Positions 1-10,849 of a DNA stretch of 64,000 nt are shown here, in pieces. A model generated the notes under the pieces. The model ran no database searches. It had not been told where the DNA came from and was given only the letters and a program-made list of their open reading frames with translations. How positions within the stretch are numbered: the stretch's first letter is position 1; each line of letters begins with the position of its first letter. Origin of the DNA: Tillus elongatus (Eukaryota > Arthropoda > Insecta > Coleoptera > Cleridae); NCBI GenBank assembly GCA_964006375.1, contig OZ023267.1, forward strand, positions 30,033,869 to 30,097,868. The letters are read 5' to 3'. A program made the translations under genes and the position numbers.

Positions 1-1035
1 ATGTTGCTTTTTCTTTCATAATATTACTTCGCTAACCTATACTGAATTCTAATCTTACTTGATGCCTGTGCTATGCAAGATTTCCAATGATAAAATATAG
101 TAACTTGTGGAGTTAATATGGTAAACTAGTACGTTACTTCTAATAAGAGCAGCAGCTATGATGGTGCAGTGGTAATAGTGTGCATCTGAAGCCAAGGACT
201 GCAGCTACAAATCCCAGTAAAATCAGTACATACTGTTAAGTTAACATAAACCAACCTTGTGGCATTGCCTTTGAGCAAGCTCAATATTATTCGGTGGCGG
301 GCGTAATGCCACCGGTCCCGTGTACTATGCGATGTTGGACACGATAAGTATCCCTATGCTCCTTATAGAATGAAAGGGACTAAGCAAAATGCACGAAATT
401 GTAAGGTAGAACTGCTGGCTTCGCTGATTGGCCATAGTCGTGGAAACAGGCCGACATTAAAATAAAAGTACAAACAAATCAATAGAAAAGGTATAGAATA
501 AGGGTTACGTTTCAAAGTACAGATATCCTGACTCTTTATAGTGGCAAATTATCATTAATATGTATGTATCAAAATCGTATCCATATAATACTGATAATAT
601 ATATTCATGAAGGATTATGCTTCAAAGTACAATAGTATTTCACTTACTAAATAAAAGATAAATATTTATCGATTTAGCTTTTTAACTCATTTAATTTAAT
701 AAGTGATTCTGGAATAGGAAGTGGCAACGCTGTGTGTAATTTCAGCTGAACGGAGTTTTTGGACATGCTGAAATATGCACGAAGTCTTAGAGTAGCAATC
801 TTGAGTATTACCACATAATGTTATATAATATAGTGGCTCTACTCAGACAGAAAGTCAATGTGACATAGTGACTGGCGTGTTGGATGATGTGTTAGGCTTT
901 CTGTATTATGGTGACTTTGCTGTTATCAATACTTCTAAGTAACGATTAAATAATCAACAGGCTGAAATTTTAAACAAGTATTGTTTTTCTACTTTCTTTT
1001 TAAAATGCTTATAACTACCTTTTTTTAACTTGCAG
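1..1035. other. intron or 5' region of ABCB10, no gene recognised
   Basis: AT-rich DNA before the first recognisable ABCB10 exon. The exon at 1036 starts two bases before a codon boundary, so this stretch is at least partly intron. I looked for an upstream exon coding the targeting peptide and first helix and did not find one. Confidence 0.5.
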
Positions 1036-1242
1036 GTGCTGTAGGATTTTTATTAGTTTCAAGTACCGTAACGATGGCAATTCCATTCAGTTTAGGGAAG
1101 GTGTTAGACATAATTTATAACAGTAGTTCTAATTCAGATGAAGCCAGACTGAAGCTTAACAAACTCTGTGGTGTCCTGGTTTGTATTTTTGTTGCAGGTG
1201 CAATCTGCAACTATGGACGGATTTATTTGATGTCAACATCAG
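1036..1242 (+). CDS. ABCB10: ABCB10 exon: first transmembrane helices
   Basis: First exon seen. The acceptor is TTGCAG at 1030-1035 and the donor GTACCT at 1243. It enters with two bases of a split codon and leaves in phase 1. The peptide opens AVGFLLVSSTVTMAIPFSLG and ends GRIYLMSTSG, covering the first transmembrane helix, the intermembrane loop and the start of the second helix of the ABCB10 fold. The ATG at 1074 is internal and not a start: family members have a targeting peptide and extra sequence before this point. Confidence 0.9.
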
Positions 1243-1404
1243 GTACCTATCTTTTGTTTTAATTTTTGTTTTATAATTGCTTTGTTGAGTATATATGGTA
1301 TGTTTTGCAAAAAACAAAAAAAAAAAAATAATTAACTCGCACATCTAAAATTACTGCATAAATTGTAGATTATATATAAATTGAGTTTCCATTAGTATAC
1401 TGCT

Positions 1405-1690
1405 GGGATTGCACAAGCCGCAATTCGTGACTGCGGATTCAAACAAATTGATCACACTCTGTATAGTCCAGATATGGCACCTAGTGACTACTACCTATTT
1501 GAAAAAGCATCTTTGCGGGCGCCATTTCGGTGACGGTGAAGAGGCGAAAGCCGAATATTTTGATGAAAAACTGAAAGAATATTTTTTTAGAGGTATCAAA
1601 TTGCTGCTGAAACGATGTGATTTGTGCATTGATGTTAAGGGGGACTTTATTGAAAAATACAATTTAATTGTGAGTCCTCTTCCATAGTCA
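1405..1690 (+). pseudogene. mariner transposase C-terminal fossil
   Basis: Decayed C-terminal third of a mariner-family transposase in an ABCB10 intron. One frame from about 1411 reads AAIRDCGF then YSPDMAPSDYYLF, which holds the third catalytic aspartate of the DD34D triad. After about 1500 the match continues in another frame as LKKHLCGRHFGDGEE and CIDVKGDFIEKYN, the usual mariner C-terminus. A frameshift and the absence of the N-terminal part make it a dead fragment. No intact terminal repeats were identified. Confidence 0.85.
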
Positions 1691-2143
1691 GGCAGCGAAA
1701 TTTTTGCGTTTACCTTATACAGTGCATTTCAAAAGTAAGGAATAAACTATTTTTTTCTGTTATTAGTAATTAAAATAATGCTAATAGGCGGCAACTGAGT
1801 TTTTTAAATGCAAATGTAATTTTCAAATTTTCATTTAATTTAATACCCGCTTTTTAAAATTAAACGATTTTTTTATAGTGCTAAATGGATTATTCACTTT
1901 CATTTAAGAAGAGGTATTACATGACACCGCTTTCTGCTTCAAAATGTTGTGAGGGTAGTTATTCAAAGGTGGTTGGCGTGGGACTTTTACTTAAAAAGGC
2001 GACATTTAAAAATTCAAGTTGACTGCTTTGAGGCATTCCTCTTAAAAATTACTGTTAGGATTATAGTGGAAATAACACGCTGCGGATTGAATAAATATAT
2101 ATAATGAAATACTTTAAGTTACAAATATGACCATGAGTTAATA

Positions 2144-2950
2144 CAGGGCTTTAATTAATTCCCAAACCCCACGTGACCGGATTCGGTCTCTCTCTTAGTG
2201 GAATATGAGTTGGCAGTCCAAAAATTAACCAAAAAAACCACTAGACTGGGGACCCTAAAGTTACTAAATCAATTCACAATTGACAGTTCAGTTTATTGGC
2301 GCTCAATTCCTTTTGAGGGTTATGTTGTATGTATATTGTGCATTTACCAAGTTCGACCAGTGTTTACCTTCTTCAAATAATTTTCTATCTGTTGGACAAT
2401 AAAAATAAACAGTTTTTATCAAAACTTAGCATTTTCATTGCGTTTTTACGTAAGTTAAAAGTGTAGGTATGTTAAGGTTATATTGTTGACGATATTCAAC
2501 ATCGCATGGAACGAAGCACTACCAAATCTGTTCGTCGGTAATCTGCCCAAACAGGTACATATTTGTTCAATGTTACATAATACACATTCCCAAAATCGTA
2601 AATTAGTAGTTTAAATAATCGGACCTCAATTTGTTTACATACATTACAAAATTTTGATATCTATACAAAATAAAAGTAATATTTTATTGTTTTTTATTTA
2701 TTTTTTAACAATCAATAACAGTAAACCATTAATGAACAGACTTGCTGTTAAAAATACTAAATAATGAATACATTTAAGACATTTACTGTTTCACCTTATT
2801 ATAATTTTTATATTTTTTATAAAACCCCAAAGGAAATATGAGACAACACTGCCATCTTAGGGATTTTATTAATTCAGGTTGTACAACCGTGTATGCCGGG
2901 TTGCCTAACTTAAGCGGTCTTGTGGGGTTCGGGAATTAATGAAAGTCCTG
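2144..2950. mobile_element. non-autonomous TA-flanked DNA transposon (MITE-like, ~807 bp)
   Basis: The two ends are inverted copies: CAGGGCTTTAATTAATTCCC at the left, with a matching sequence starting CAGGACTTTCATTAATTCCC on the opposite strand at the right. The match continues inward over AACCCCAC and GACCG, giving arms of about 36 bp with few mismatches. Both ends are bounded by TA, the target duplication of Tc1/mariner-superfamily elements. No transposase is encoded inside. It sits in the intron between the first two ABCB10 exons. Confidence 0.7.
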
Positions 2951-3284
2951 TATAACGGTAAGTAAATCGGAAAACAGCAAATACAGAATTAGGACTTATC
3001 TCTTTACATGGCAGTGAACAATGATTGATGTGCGAGCACCCATTGTGGCAGGCATGCTCAGCACGACAAAATCCCTGGTCCTTGTCAATCGCACTCAAGG
3101 AAGAATGAAATGACCTTTACCATTCTTATTCCAACAATTACTAATACACAACAGGAAATTAATTTATTTCTTACTATTGAAACTTACTGTATATTTAGTT
3201 AAATTGAAGTTTCTACAACTGAAGGATTATAAAAAAAAAGGTGCAATACTTTATGGTAGTATAAGATAAGAATTTTGTGTATAC

Positions 3285-3397
3285 AACACACCACCACACC
3301 ACTCACTACAGCACCGCATCACACACCACACCACTCACTACAGCACCACATCACACACCACACCACCACACCACACCACCACACCACACCACACCAA
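3285..3397. repeat. CACCACAC-rich minisatellite
   Basis: About 113 bp of degenerate tandem repeat of CACCACACCA units with interspersed CTCACTACAGCAC blocks. It is pyrimidine/purine skewed, non-coding, and lies in the first long intron. Confidence 0.85.
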
Positions 3398-3593
3398 ACT
3401 ATACATATAATTTAAAGAGGGTTACGTTCAAAAGTAATTGACAGTCATTTAGCTAATTCCATTAACTTCAAATTTGGACATCTAAAACAAATATCTATTT
3501 TTTAATTTTTGTTCTTTTAATCTTATCCTTCAATCATTTAGTATAAATCATTACTGCACCAATTTTGCATTTAATTAGTGCTTGTTTTTCTTT

Positions 3594-4628
3594 TTATTCA
3601 AATGCTCGAGTACAACCCGTCCCCAAGAAAGGATCCAAAGTGCTTCCTAGCAACTACAGGCCTATTTCTCTCCTTTCACTGGGCTCTAAACTGATGAAAA
3701 AGTATATAAACACTGAATTACTAAAATTTCTTGAAAAACACAGTCTAATCCACGACAGGCAGTATGGATTCCGTCAGCGCAGATCAACTGCCGACCTCCT
3801 TTCCTTTGTCACCCATCCTTGGAACAAGTCTTATGGACTTACACGGTGAAACCCAGATTCTCGCTCTAGACATATCCAAAGCATTCGACCAGGTCTGGCA
3901 CGCAGCACTGCTTAATAAACTTCCGGCCTATGGCCTACCACCAAAACTCTGTACCCGGACAGCAAATTTCCTCTCCAATCGGAGCATTTCTGTTGTCGTG
4001 GATGGCCATTCCTCTAAACTGTATCCAATTAATGCAGGAGTCCCTAAAGGTTCAGCTTTAGCCCCTACTTTGTTTTTTCTCCACATCAATGACCTCCTCT
4101 GTAGCACATCCAACCCAGTTCACAGTTACCCAGACGACAGCATCCTCCACTCAAATATACAATATTCTAAGCCTGTCTCTTTAGCCCAATTAGATGAGGA
4201 TCGCAGACTCATGGAGGGTTCTGTCTCTGTGGATCTCCAAACAATATTAGACTGGGGAAGTAGAAATCTCTATACCTTATATACTTAACAAATAAGGCCA
4301 AACATCGAATACTGCTCCCACCTCTGGGGTGCTGCTGCCGCTTCTAGACTCGCTATCCTGGACTCTATTCAGAAGAGAGCTATCGGTGACCCTACCCTCA
4401 CCCAAAGGCTGCCATCCTTTGCTCACCGACGTGCTGTTGCTGACCTCTCTCTCTCTCTCTTTAATAGATATCTGCACGGGCACTGCTCAGAGGAGCTTTC
4501 TTCCATAGTTCCTCCACCTGCTGCCCCCAACAGATCTACCAAGGGAACAGAGCGAATGCACCCGTTTACTGTCCAGGTCACTAGACATAGAACATCTTGT
4601 TATGCCCGCTCTTTTGTCCCGAGGACTT
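3594..4628 (+). pseudogene. LINE-A copy 1: reverse transcriptase fossil
   Basis: Non-LTR retrotransposon RT in two overlapping frames. Recognisable blocks are NYRPISLLSLGSK, ISKAFDQVWH (RT motif with catalytic Asp), AGVPKGSALAPTLFFLHIND, and a damaged YADD box read as PDDS. An internal deletion joins DWGSRNL directly to YTLYT, removing about 240 bp present in the copy at 8642-9888, probably by microhomology at AATCT. The thumb and C-terminal part (EYCSHLWGAAAAS, SSIVPPPAAPNRSTKG) follows in another frame. Truncated at both ends and inactive. Confidence 0.88.
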
Positions 4629-5724
4629 AGCAACATGTGACTTAACCTCAAACCCAAATTGTTGTTTGTTGTGTTGCTTACTATGTAAAACACTACTAAC
4701 ATGTTTATTAACAAATTTGATACTTTCTAAAATATTTTTATATTTATTGATTTTCCTTCGAATGACACCGCTTCTTTTTACCTGTTTCCATTTATTTATT
4801 GATTGTAAATTGGACACGTTTAGATATTACAGGCTACAGAATACACAACTTGCCACGAAATAAAAAGTATATAACAGTGCTTCTTACAAAAGCTATAATA
4901 TGTTTTATAAAGATCCCAGCGAACACACTTTTATGCAAAGGAATAATTTTGTACTATAATTGTTTTCTAAGTGTTATATTACATTCACGTTCCTTCCACC
5001 AATAAAATAGTTTTTTAACACCTGCGTTCAAGTAGACTATGCTATTTGCAGCTATATTGTATCGTAGAAAATGTTAACAAAACTGTTTTATAATTGCTCA
5101 CATAATCACTTAAAGAAAAGCTTTATAAATGTTTGCAAGTTGACAGATATGTTTGGAAGATCGTTGTTATAAAGCCATTATAGAATAATTTTGTTCTGTA
5201 AGCTAATATATTCTATAACGATTGTTGTATAGACGTTTACAAAACAACGAAAAACAAAATCTCTAAAATGTTTTATAATTCTGCTTTAAGAACATTCTAA
5301 CAATAAATTTAAAGAAGCATTTTGCTGCGAGAACCTAAATACTCACATTGGCAGTCTTAATAGAACAAAACTGCTTTCGAAGAGCAGTAATATAACAGTA
5401 ACACAACAAATTTGCTCTATTATTTAAAAATTATAGAACATTTTTGTTAGTTGGGTAGTGGCAACAAATAAAGAGTATCTTAGTTTAGTACTAAATTATC
5501 TATATATGCTAGAAAAAGTAAAAGGTCCAAGACTGCATGCCTATGGATTTCCAGTGAATTGCAAAACAAACATTTTCTCTCAGAATACTGCATTATAAAA
5601 ACACTTTTGAAGTTATTTGATTTGATTTGTACGTAACGGAATCTTAGTGTTCAATTTTTAAAGTAAGCCAGATTTTTATATTATTTATGTATTTTCTACA
5701 TTATTCTTTGTAATATGATTGCAG
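4629..5724. other. ABCB10 intron, no recognised feature
   Basis: AT-rich intronic sequence with no supported ORF. It ends in the acceptor TTGCAG at 5719-5724. Confidence 0.5.
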
Positions 5725-5927
5725 GATACCGCATGACACAAGCTTTAAGAATAAAAGTATTTTCTTCAATAGTAAAGCAGGAGCAAGGATGGTTTGATAA
5801 GAGATCAACGGGAGAGTTGGTCAATAGATTATCATCTGATACTCAAATCGTCGGTCAAGCATTGTCTAGTAATATTTCTGATGGGCTGAGATCATTGGCC
5901 ATGATCTGTGCTGGTACGGGGATGATG
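5725..5927 (+). CDS. ABCB10: ABCB10 exon: transmembrane domain, second segment
   Basis: Begins after the acceptor at 5724 by completing the glycine codon split from the previous exon (G-YRMTQALR). Ends in phase 0 at GTGMM before GTGAGT. It contains the coupling-helix-bearing stretch FDKRSTGELVNRLSSDTQ, strongly conserved in ABCB10 and related half transporters, then the start of the third helix. Confidence 0.92.
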
Positions 5928-6074
5928 GTGAGTTCTCAAATCGAACAGCGACTACAACCTGTTCTATGTTATCAGCTCTAATTTAATCTAGGTAACTGTG
6001 CATTAAAGTTTATTACATAGTTTTATATGTATAACCAACCATCTTTCATGCATACTTTTCTACAGTTGAAAATG

Positions 6075-6561
6075 CATACTATTTGTGGTCTGAAAACAGC
6101 TTGTGCAACAAGCTACGGTTTTTGGACAGGCACAGGTATCTTCTTCGGCTTTTGATGGTGATACTCGTCGCTCCGAGGGACCCGTGGGGATTCCAGTCTC
6201 AGCTGTTCATGGGTCTGTTGGACATATGGCCCCCATCATTGGTAAGGGTAGTTCCACATCTATTCGGGCAGCACTTTGGAGACGATGGATACACGTTAAT
6301 CGTGTACAGCCAGGCACTACTGTTGAGCAGATTGCCAATTATATCAAGGATGAGATAGGCGTGGAAGAAGTAAATGTACTGCCTTTGACTTCTAATGACA
6401 ATTATTGTTCTTTTAAGGTTGGTGTCCTTGATCAGGATTTTGATTTAATGACTAATGAAGAAAAATGGCCTACTAACATAGCTATAAGAGAATTTGTTAC
6501 CCGCTCTCGGGGCGGCGCATCTTATTTTACGGGGATGGCGCCGTCATTGGGGGAGAACTAG
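6075..6561 (+). pseudogene. LINE-B ORF1 C-terminal part
   Basis: Open frame 6103-6561 without a credible start, ending 20-odd bases before an ORF2-like frame. The second half (RRWIHVNRVQPGTTVEQIAN, then EVNVLPL and YCSFKVGV) resembles the RRM-like C-terminal domain of non-LTR retrotransposon ORF1 proteins, which bind element RNA. The call rests on this resemblance and on the ORF2 directly downstream in the same orientation. 5' truncated. Confidence 0.65.
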
Positions 6562-6564
6562 TAT

Positions 6565-8090
6565 CTGACTGCTGCCTGATTTATTATCAGAATGTAAGAG
6601 GTCTTCGCAGTAAAGTTGACGAGTTTTTTAGAAGTACACTTGCTTGCAATTATGAAATCATTGTGCTTACTGAAACATGGCTTAATTGTGATTTTTTAAA
6701 CAGTGAGCTTTTTAGCAATAATTATGTACCTTTTCTCAGAGATAGGGAGCCTGTTTTAACTGGTTTTTGCAGAGGTGGTGGTGTTCTCATAGTTCTTTTG
6801 GATAAGCTGAATGGATCTGTGATTGATGCTGTATCGGTTCCTTATTATGAAGACTTATGGATCAAAATGGCTTTATACGACAATAAATTAGTGTTGGGGG
6901 TGGTATATTTTCCTCCTAATTCTTGTTTTGAGGCATATCAAAGTTTTGTCAACAAGTATGAACACTTAAAAAATACTTATAGTGGATCTAAGTTTTTGAT
7001 TTTTGGTGATTTTAATCTGCCACATATTAGTTGGTTTTGTGAAGATGATTTTATGGTGCCTCATTGTGGAGAGAATATATGTGCTGAGTTTGTGACTGAC
7101 TCAATGTACTTCCTGGAAATGGAACAAATTAATGCTGTGCAGAATACTAATGATAAAATCCTAGATATAGTCTTTTCTGACTTCCACAAAGTCACAGTTG
7201 AAGAGAGTACAAATTCTCTGTCTCGAGTTGATCTGCATCATCCTCCTTTGGAAGTGACAGTTAGTTTTACGTATCTTCCCTCACTCAGGAGTGAAACTCA
7301 AGTAGAAACATTTGATTTTGACAAAGCTGACTATGCTTGTGTGAATCAGTGTTTCTTGGATTATGACTTGTCTTTTATCGATTACTCAAGTGATCTTGAT
7401 CTGTTAACACATCAGTTTTACAATGTGTTGTACAAGACTATTAGCCAAAATGTTCCATCGAAAACAGTGAAAAGTTCTAAATATCCTCGGTGGTTTGATT
7501 CGGAGCGTCGTAAACTCATCACTGAGAAAAATAAAAGTTAGCATAAATTTAAAAGAACTGGTCTTGAATCTGACTATATGAAATATTCTAATCTTAGACG
7601 TGACACTAAATATCACATTGACTACAATTATTTACAGTTTGTGACTAGTACAGAGCAGATCATTCAGTCTGTTGTCCGACAGTTCTGGTCTTTCGTTAAT
7701 TCCTTGAGGAAGGACTCTGGAATTCTGAATAGAATGAGTTTTAATAATGTAATATATAATAGTGAGTATGATATAGCAGACGCCTTTGCTGCACATTTTG
7801 AATCCTGTTATTCTGACCATGGTTCCATTGATGTTGACTTGTAATGTATCTAATATACCGTCTGCACATAACCTTTCTATGCATATTTTTACAATTGAGG
7901 AAATCGAGGATGAAATTGACTCACTAGATGGCAAAAACGAGCTAGTTTGGATGGTATTCCTTTTTCATTTTTGAAAAATTGTCGACACTCTTTGAGCGGC
8001 CCTTTGTGTAGTATCTTTCAAAGGTTTTTCAATGCCGGTTTTTGCCCCTCACTCTGGAAGTTGTCTATTCTGAGGCTGGCTACCATAGCC
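6565..8090 (+). pseudogene. LINE-B ORF2: APE endonuclease and linker, truncated
   Basis: Starts about residue YYQNVRGLRSKVDEF, the usual opening of an apurinic-type endonuclease domain of Jockey/CR1-like LINEs. LTETWL (catalytic Glu), GGGVLI, and FGDFNLPHISW follow in order. The final catalytic His region is altered (VDLHHPP in place of the usual SDHxx). A stop at about 7540 breaks the frame; the linker continues to about 7970. The RT domain is replaced at about 8075-8090 by Penelope-type terminal repeat sequence. Confidence 0.85.
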
Positions 8091-8215
8091 GTATTACTTT
8101 ATAGGTGTATTTTCGCTACAATTAGTATCCGTACTGACAAACTCTAATTAGAGCGAAACCGGTCTACGGTTCTAATTGCGGTGAGAATGCATCTAGCCTT
8201 ACACACATATGCAGT
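8075..8215 (+). mobile_element. Penelope-like terminal repeat fragment with hammerhead
   Basis: From GGCTGGCTACCATAGCC to GAATGCATCTAGCCTTA this segment is nearly the same as 59408-59540, where it lies beside Penelope-like coding fragments. It abruptly replaces LINE-B. It includes the hammerhead ribozyme listed separately. I infer it is a pseudo-LTR piece of a Penelope-like retroelement. Confidence 0.7.
8129..8169 (+). ncRNA. type I hammerhead ribozyme (degenerate core)
   Basis: Stem I is CCGTA (8129-8133) paired with TACGG (8165-8169). The core strand CTGACAA is at 8134-8140, stem II is CTCT/AGAG with an AATT loop, GAA is at 8155-8157, and a two-base-pair stem III (AC/GT around loop CG) is followed by the cleavage triplet GTC (8162-8164). 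This is the compact minimal-stem-III type I form described for Penelope-like elements. The core should read CTGANGA; here conserved G8 is A, and the first stem II pair is lost (A opposite C). Self-cleavage is therefore unlikely for this copy. Confidence 0.8.
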
Positions 8216-8641
8216 CATGTATAACATATAATGAGAGATATGTATGGCATTTGTCAGCAATGTATGAACAACGAACGTGAAGGTCTACAAAGCTATTAAT
8301 GTTTGACACAATTCGTGTGTCGAGATCTTCTAATTAGTGAATTTTTTTAAAGAAAGTTCGCTAAAACACGAAGAAATGTATAATGATTTTCCCTTATCTA
8401 TAAATAAAATGCCTCAGTTAAAACATAAGAGTGTATAAATAAAATTTCTAATCTATAATAAAATGCCTGAAAGTATAAAAATGTACAAATAGAAACGCTA
8501 GACTACAAACATAATGCCTAAGTTGAAAATTAAAATTTTTATACGTAAAACTCCTAGGTAAAATAAATAAAATTCTCAAGTTAAAAAAAACATGGAAGTA
8601 ATCAAATTAAAAATAAAGTTGTACTATACTATATACTATAC
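8216..8641. other. AT-rich intronic stretch with weak tandem repeats
   Basis: No gene. At 8334-8362 there is a TTAGTGAATTT...AAAGTTCGCTAA palindrome matching the end of the (TA)n repeat family seen elsewhere. From about 8398 an irregular ~55-bp unit with a shared AATGCCT core repeats roughly three times. Confidence 0.45.
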
Positions 8642-9455
8642 CACGACCAGGTCTGGCATGTAGCGCTGCTTAATAAACTACTGGCCTATGGCCTACCACC
8701 AAAACTATGTACCTGGACAGCAAATTTCCTCTCTAACCGGAGCATTTCTGTTGTTGTGGATGGCCATTCCTCTAAACTGTATCCAATTAATGCAGGAGTT
8801 CCTCAAGGTTCAGCTTTAGCCCCTACTTTGTTTCTTCTCCACATCAATGACCTCTCTAGCACATCCAACCCAGTTCACCGTTACGCGGACGACAGCACTC
8901 TCCACTCAAATATACAATATTCTAAGCCTGTCTCTTGAGCCCAATTATATGAGGATCGCAGACTCATGGAGGGTTCTATCTCTGTGGATCTCCAAAAGAT
9001 ATTAGACTGGGGAAGTAGAAATCTTGTACAATTCAACCCCACCAAATCACAGTCTTGCTTTCTTTCTCATAAGAGATACACTAGCCCTAGACCCATCACA
9101 ATAAACAACCAAGTTATTCATAGTAATGAGTCCTCTTTACTTGTTGGCCTCTCTGTGGATCGAAATCTCAATTGGCACCAACATGTCACATCAATTGCAG
9201 AAGCGGCTGCTAAGAAATTAGGTTTCCTCTTCTGGGCTCGCAAATACTTTTCACCAGCTAATCTCTATACTTTATATACTTCACAAATAAGACCAAACCT
9301 CGAATACTGCTCCCACATCTGGGGTGCTGCTGCCGCTTTTACACTCGCTATCCTGGACTCCATTCAGAAGAGAGCTATACGTCTCATCGGTGACCCTACC
9401 GTCACCCAAAGGCTGCCATCCCTTGCCCACCGACGTGCCGTTGGTGACCTCTCTC

Positions 9456-9553
<98 letters not shown>

Positions 9554-9888
9554 GCACGGGCACTGCTCGGAGGAGCTTTCTTCCATAGTTCCTCCATCTG
9601 CTGCCCCCAACAGATCTACCAGGGGAACAGAGCGAATGCACCCTTTTACTGTCCAGGTCACCAGACATAGAACATCTTGTTATGCCCGCTCTTTTGTCCC
9701 GAGGACTTCCAAGTTGTGAAACTCCTTGCCGGCACATGTTTTTCCTTCTCCCCTGAACCTCCAAACCTTCAAGTCCAGAATTAACAAGGTGCCACTTTCC
9801 TCCTTGTCGACACCCACGGTACGAGAGTATTTAAGCTGTAAGCCCTCGTGGTGTGTCGTTGAAATAAGAAAATAAAAAACTATTAGTA
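8642..9888 (+). pseudogene. LINE-A copy 2: RT C-terminal half with in-frame (TA)n
   Basis: Best preserved copy of this LINE family. It begins inside the RT at DQVWHVALLNKL and continues through AGVPQGSALAPTLFLLHIND and a YADDS box (catalytic Asp pair intact). After one stop (8936) it runs through SVDRNLNWHQHVTSI, IRPNLEYCSHIWGAAAA and QKRAIRLIGDPT. At 9461 the sequence enters a TA array that keeps the frame open as alternating Tyr-Ile. The 3' end TTGAAATAAGAAAATAAAA stops about 80 bp before the next ABCB10 exon. Confidence 0.9.
9461..9551. repeat. (TA)n microsatellite inside LINE-A
   Basis: About 91 bp of uninterrupted TA. Other LINE-A copies have only TATAGATATCTGCACG at this site, so it is a local expansion of a short TA seed. 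Confidence 0.97.
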
Positions 9889-9968
9889 GGCTGACAAGTC
9901 CTTGATCTCGAATACTAGAGATTGATAAGGTAGGGTATAATTTGTAACTGAAAACTTTTTTTTCACAG

Positions 9969-10250
9969 TTATACATGTCACCTCAGCTGGCATTAGTGGG
10001 TCTTGCTGTTGTGCCTCCCATAGCTGGTGTAGCTGTAGTGTATGGACGATTTGTGCGAAGGATCACAAAGCAAGTGCAAGATTCTTTAGCTGATGCTACA
10101 AAAGTGGCCGAAGAAAGGATAGGTAATATGAGAACAGTCAAAACTTTCGCAAAGGAACTTCAGGAAAGTGATACTTACCAGTCTTCTATAAAGGATGTGC
10201 TTCAACTCGGATATAGGGAGGCTAAGGCCAGGGCTATTTTTTATGGCATG
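9969..10250 (+). CDS. ABCB10: ABCB10 exon: transmembrane domain, central segment
   Basis: The acceptor is TTTCACAG at 9961-9968; the donor is GTTAGT at 10251. Phase 0 at both ends (94 codons). It encodes LYMSPQLALVGLAVVPP, then YGRFVRRITKQVQDSLADAT, AEERIGNMRTVKTFAKE and FYGM. These correspond to helices 3-4 and the long cytosolic/matrix extension with the second coupling helix. It is flanked by inverted LINE-A copies, and part of it is duplicated downstream at 10702-10815. Confidence 0.94.
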
Positions 10251-10701
10251 GTTAGTACATTGTTTGGTGTTTCTAAGTTTTTTTTATAATGTCATATGTG
10301 TTTTTAGATAAGAGATAAAGACAAAAATCACATAGAGATGTGTGTGAGATAATTTGTTTCAGCTTATTTTTTGTTTTGTTAGGCTACTATTAATGACACA
10401 TACACATTTTTATTATTTGAATTTAAATAACAAAAAAGGTATTATTTTTTATCGTAATATAATGAAAACAAAGGACAAGTCCTATAAAGTCTGAAAAAAT
10501 AAAAAGTCAATGATTTGGTGTGTACAGTCTGTATAAACTATCCTATACTTATAAAAAAGAAGCAAAAATCAACAAGTAGTTAACTTAAATTGGAAGGCAA
10601 TACAAAAAAAGAGCGAAAAAATTAGTGATGAAAAGAGTCATCTGTTCTTAAATTAATTAAAGCATGTCGCACTAATTACAGAAGAACATAAACTGTTCCA
10701 T

Positions 10702-10815
10702 GCATTAGCTGATGCTACCAAAGTGGCTGAAGTGAAGGGAAGACATTCACAAAGCAATTTCAAGAAAGTGATACTTACCAGTCTTTTATAAAGTATGTGC
10801 TTAAACTCTGATATT
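10702..10815 (+). pseudogene. degenerate partial copy of the preceding ABCB10 exon
   Basis: GCATTAGCTGATGCTACCAA and CAAGAAAGTGATACTTACCA closely match exon bases around 10087-10119 and 10157-10192. The copy lacks about 12 bases, has a frame disruption around AGTGAAGGGAAGAC, and shows several substitutions. It has no acceptor or donor of its own, so it is not a usable alternative exon. It lies about 450 bp past the true exon, in the same orientation. Confidence 0.85.
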
Positions 10816-10849
10816 AAATTAAGCGTGAAGTGCTTTCTTATTTTATTTT

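Noticed and set aside
3285..3397. CRISPR-like or regulated repeat array
   Set aside because: Simple degenerate CA-rich minisatellite with no spacers; eukaryotic context.
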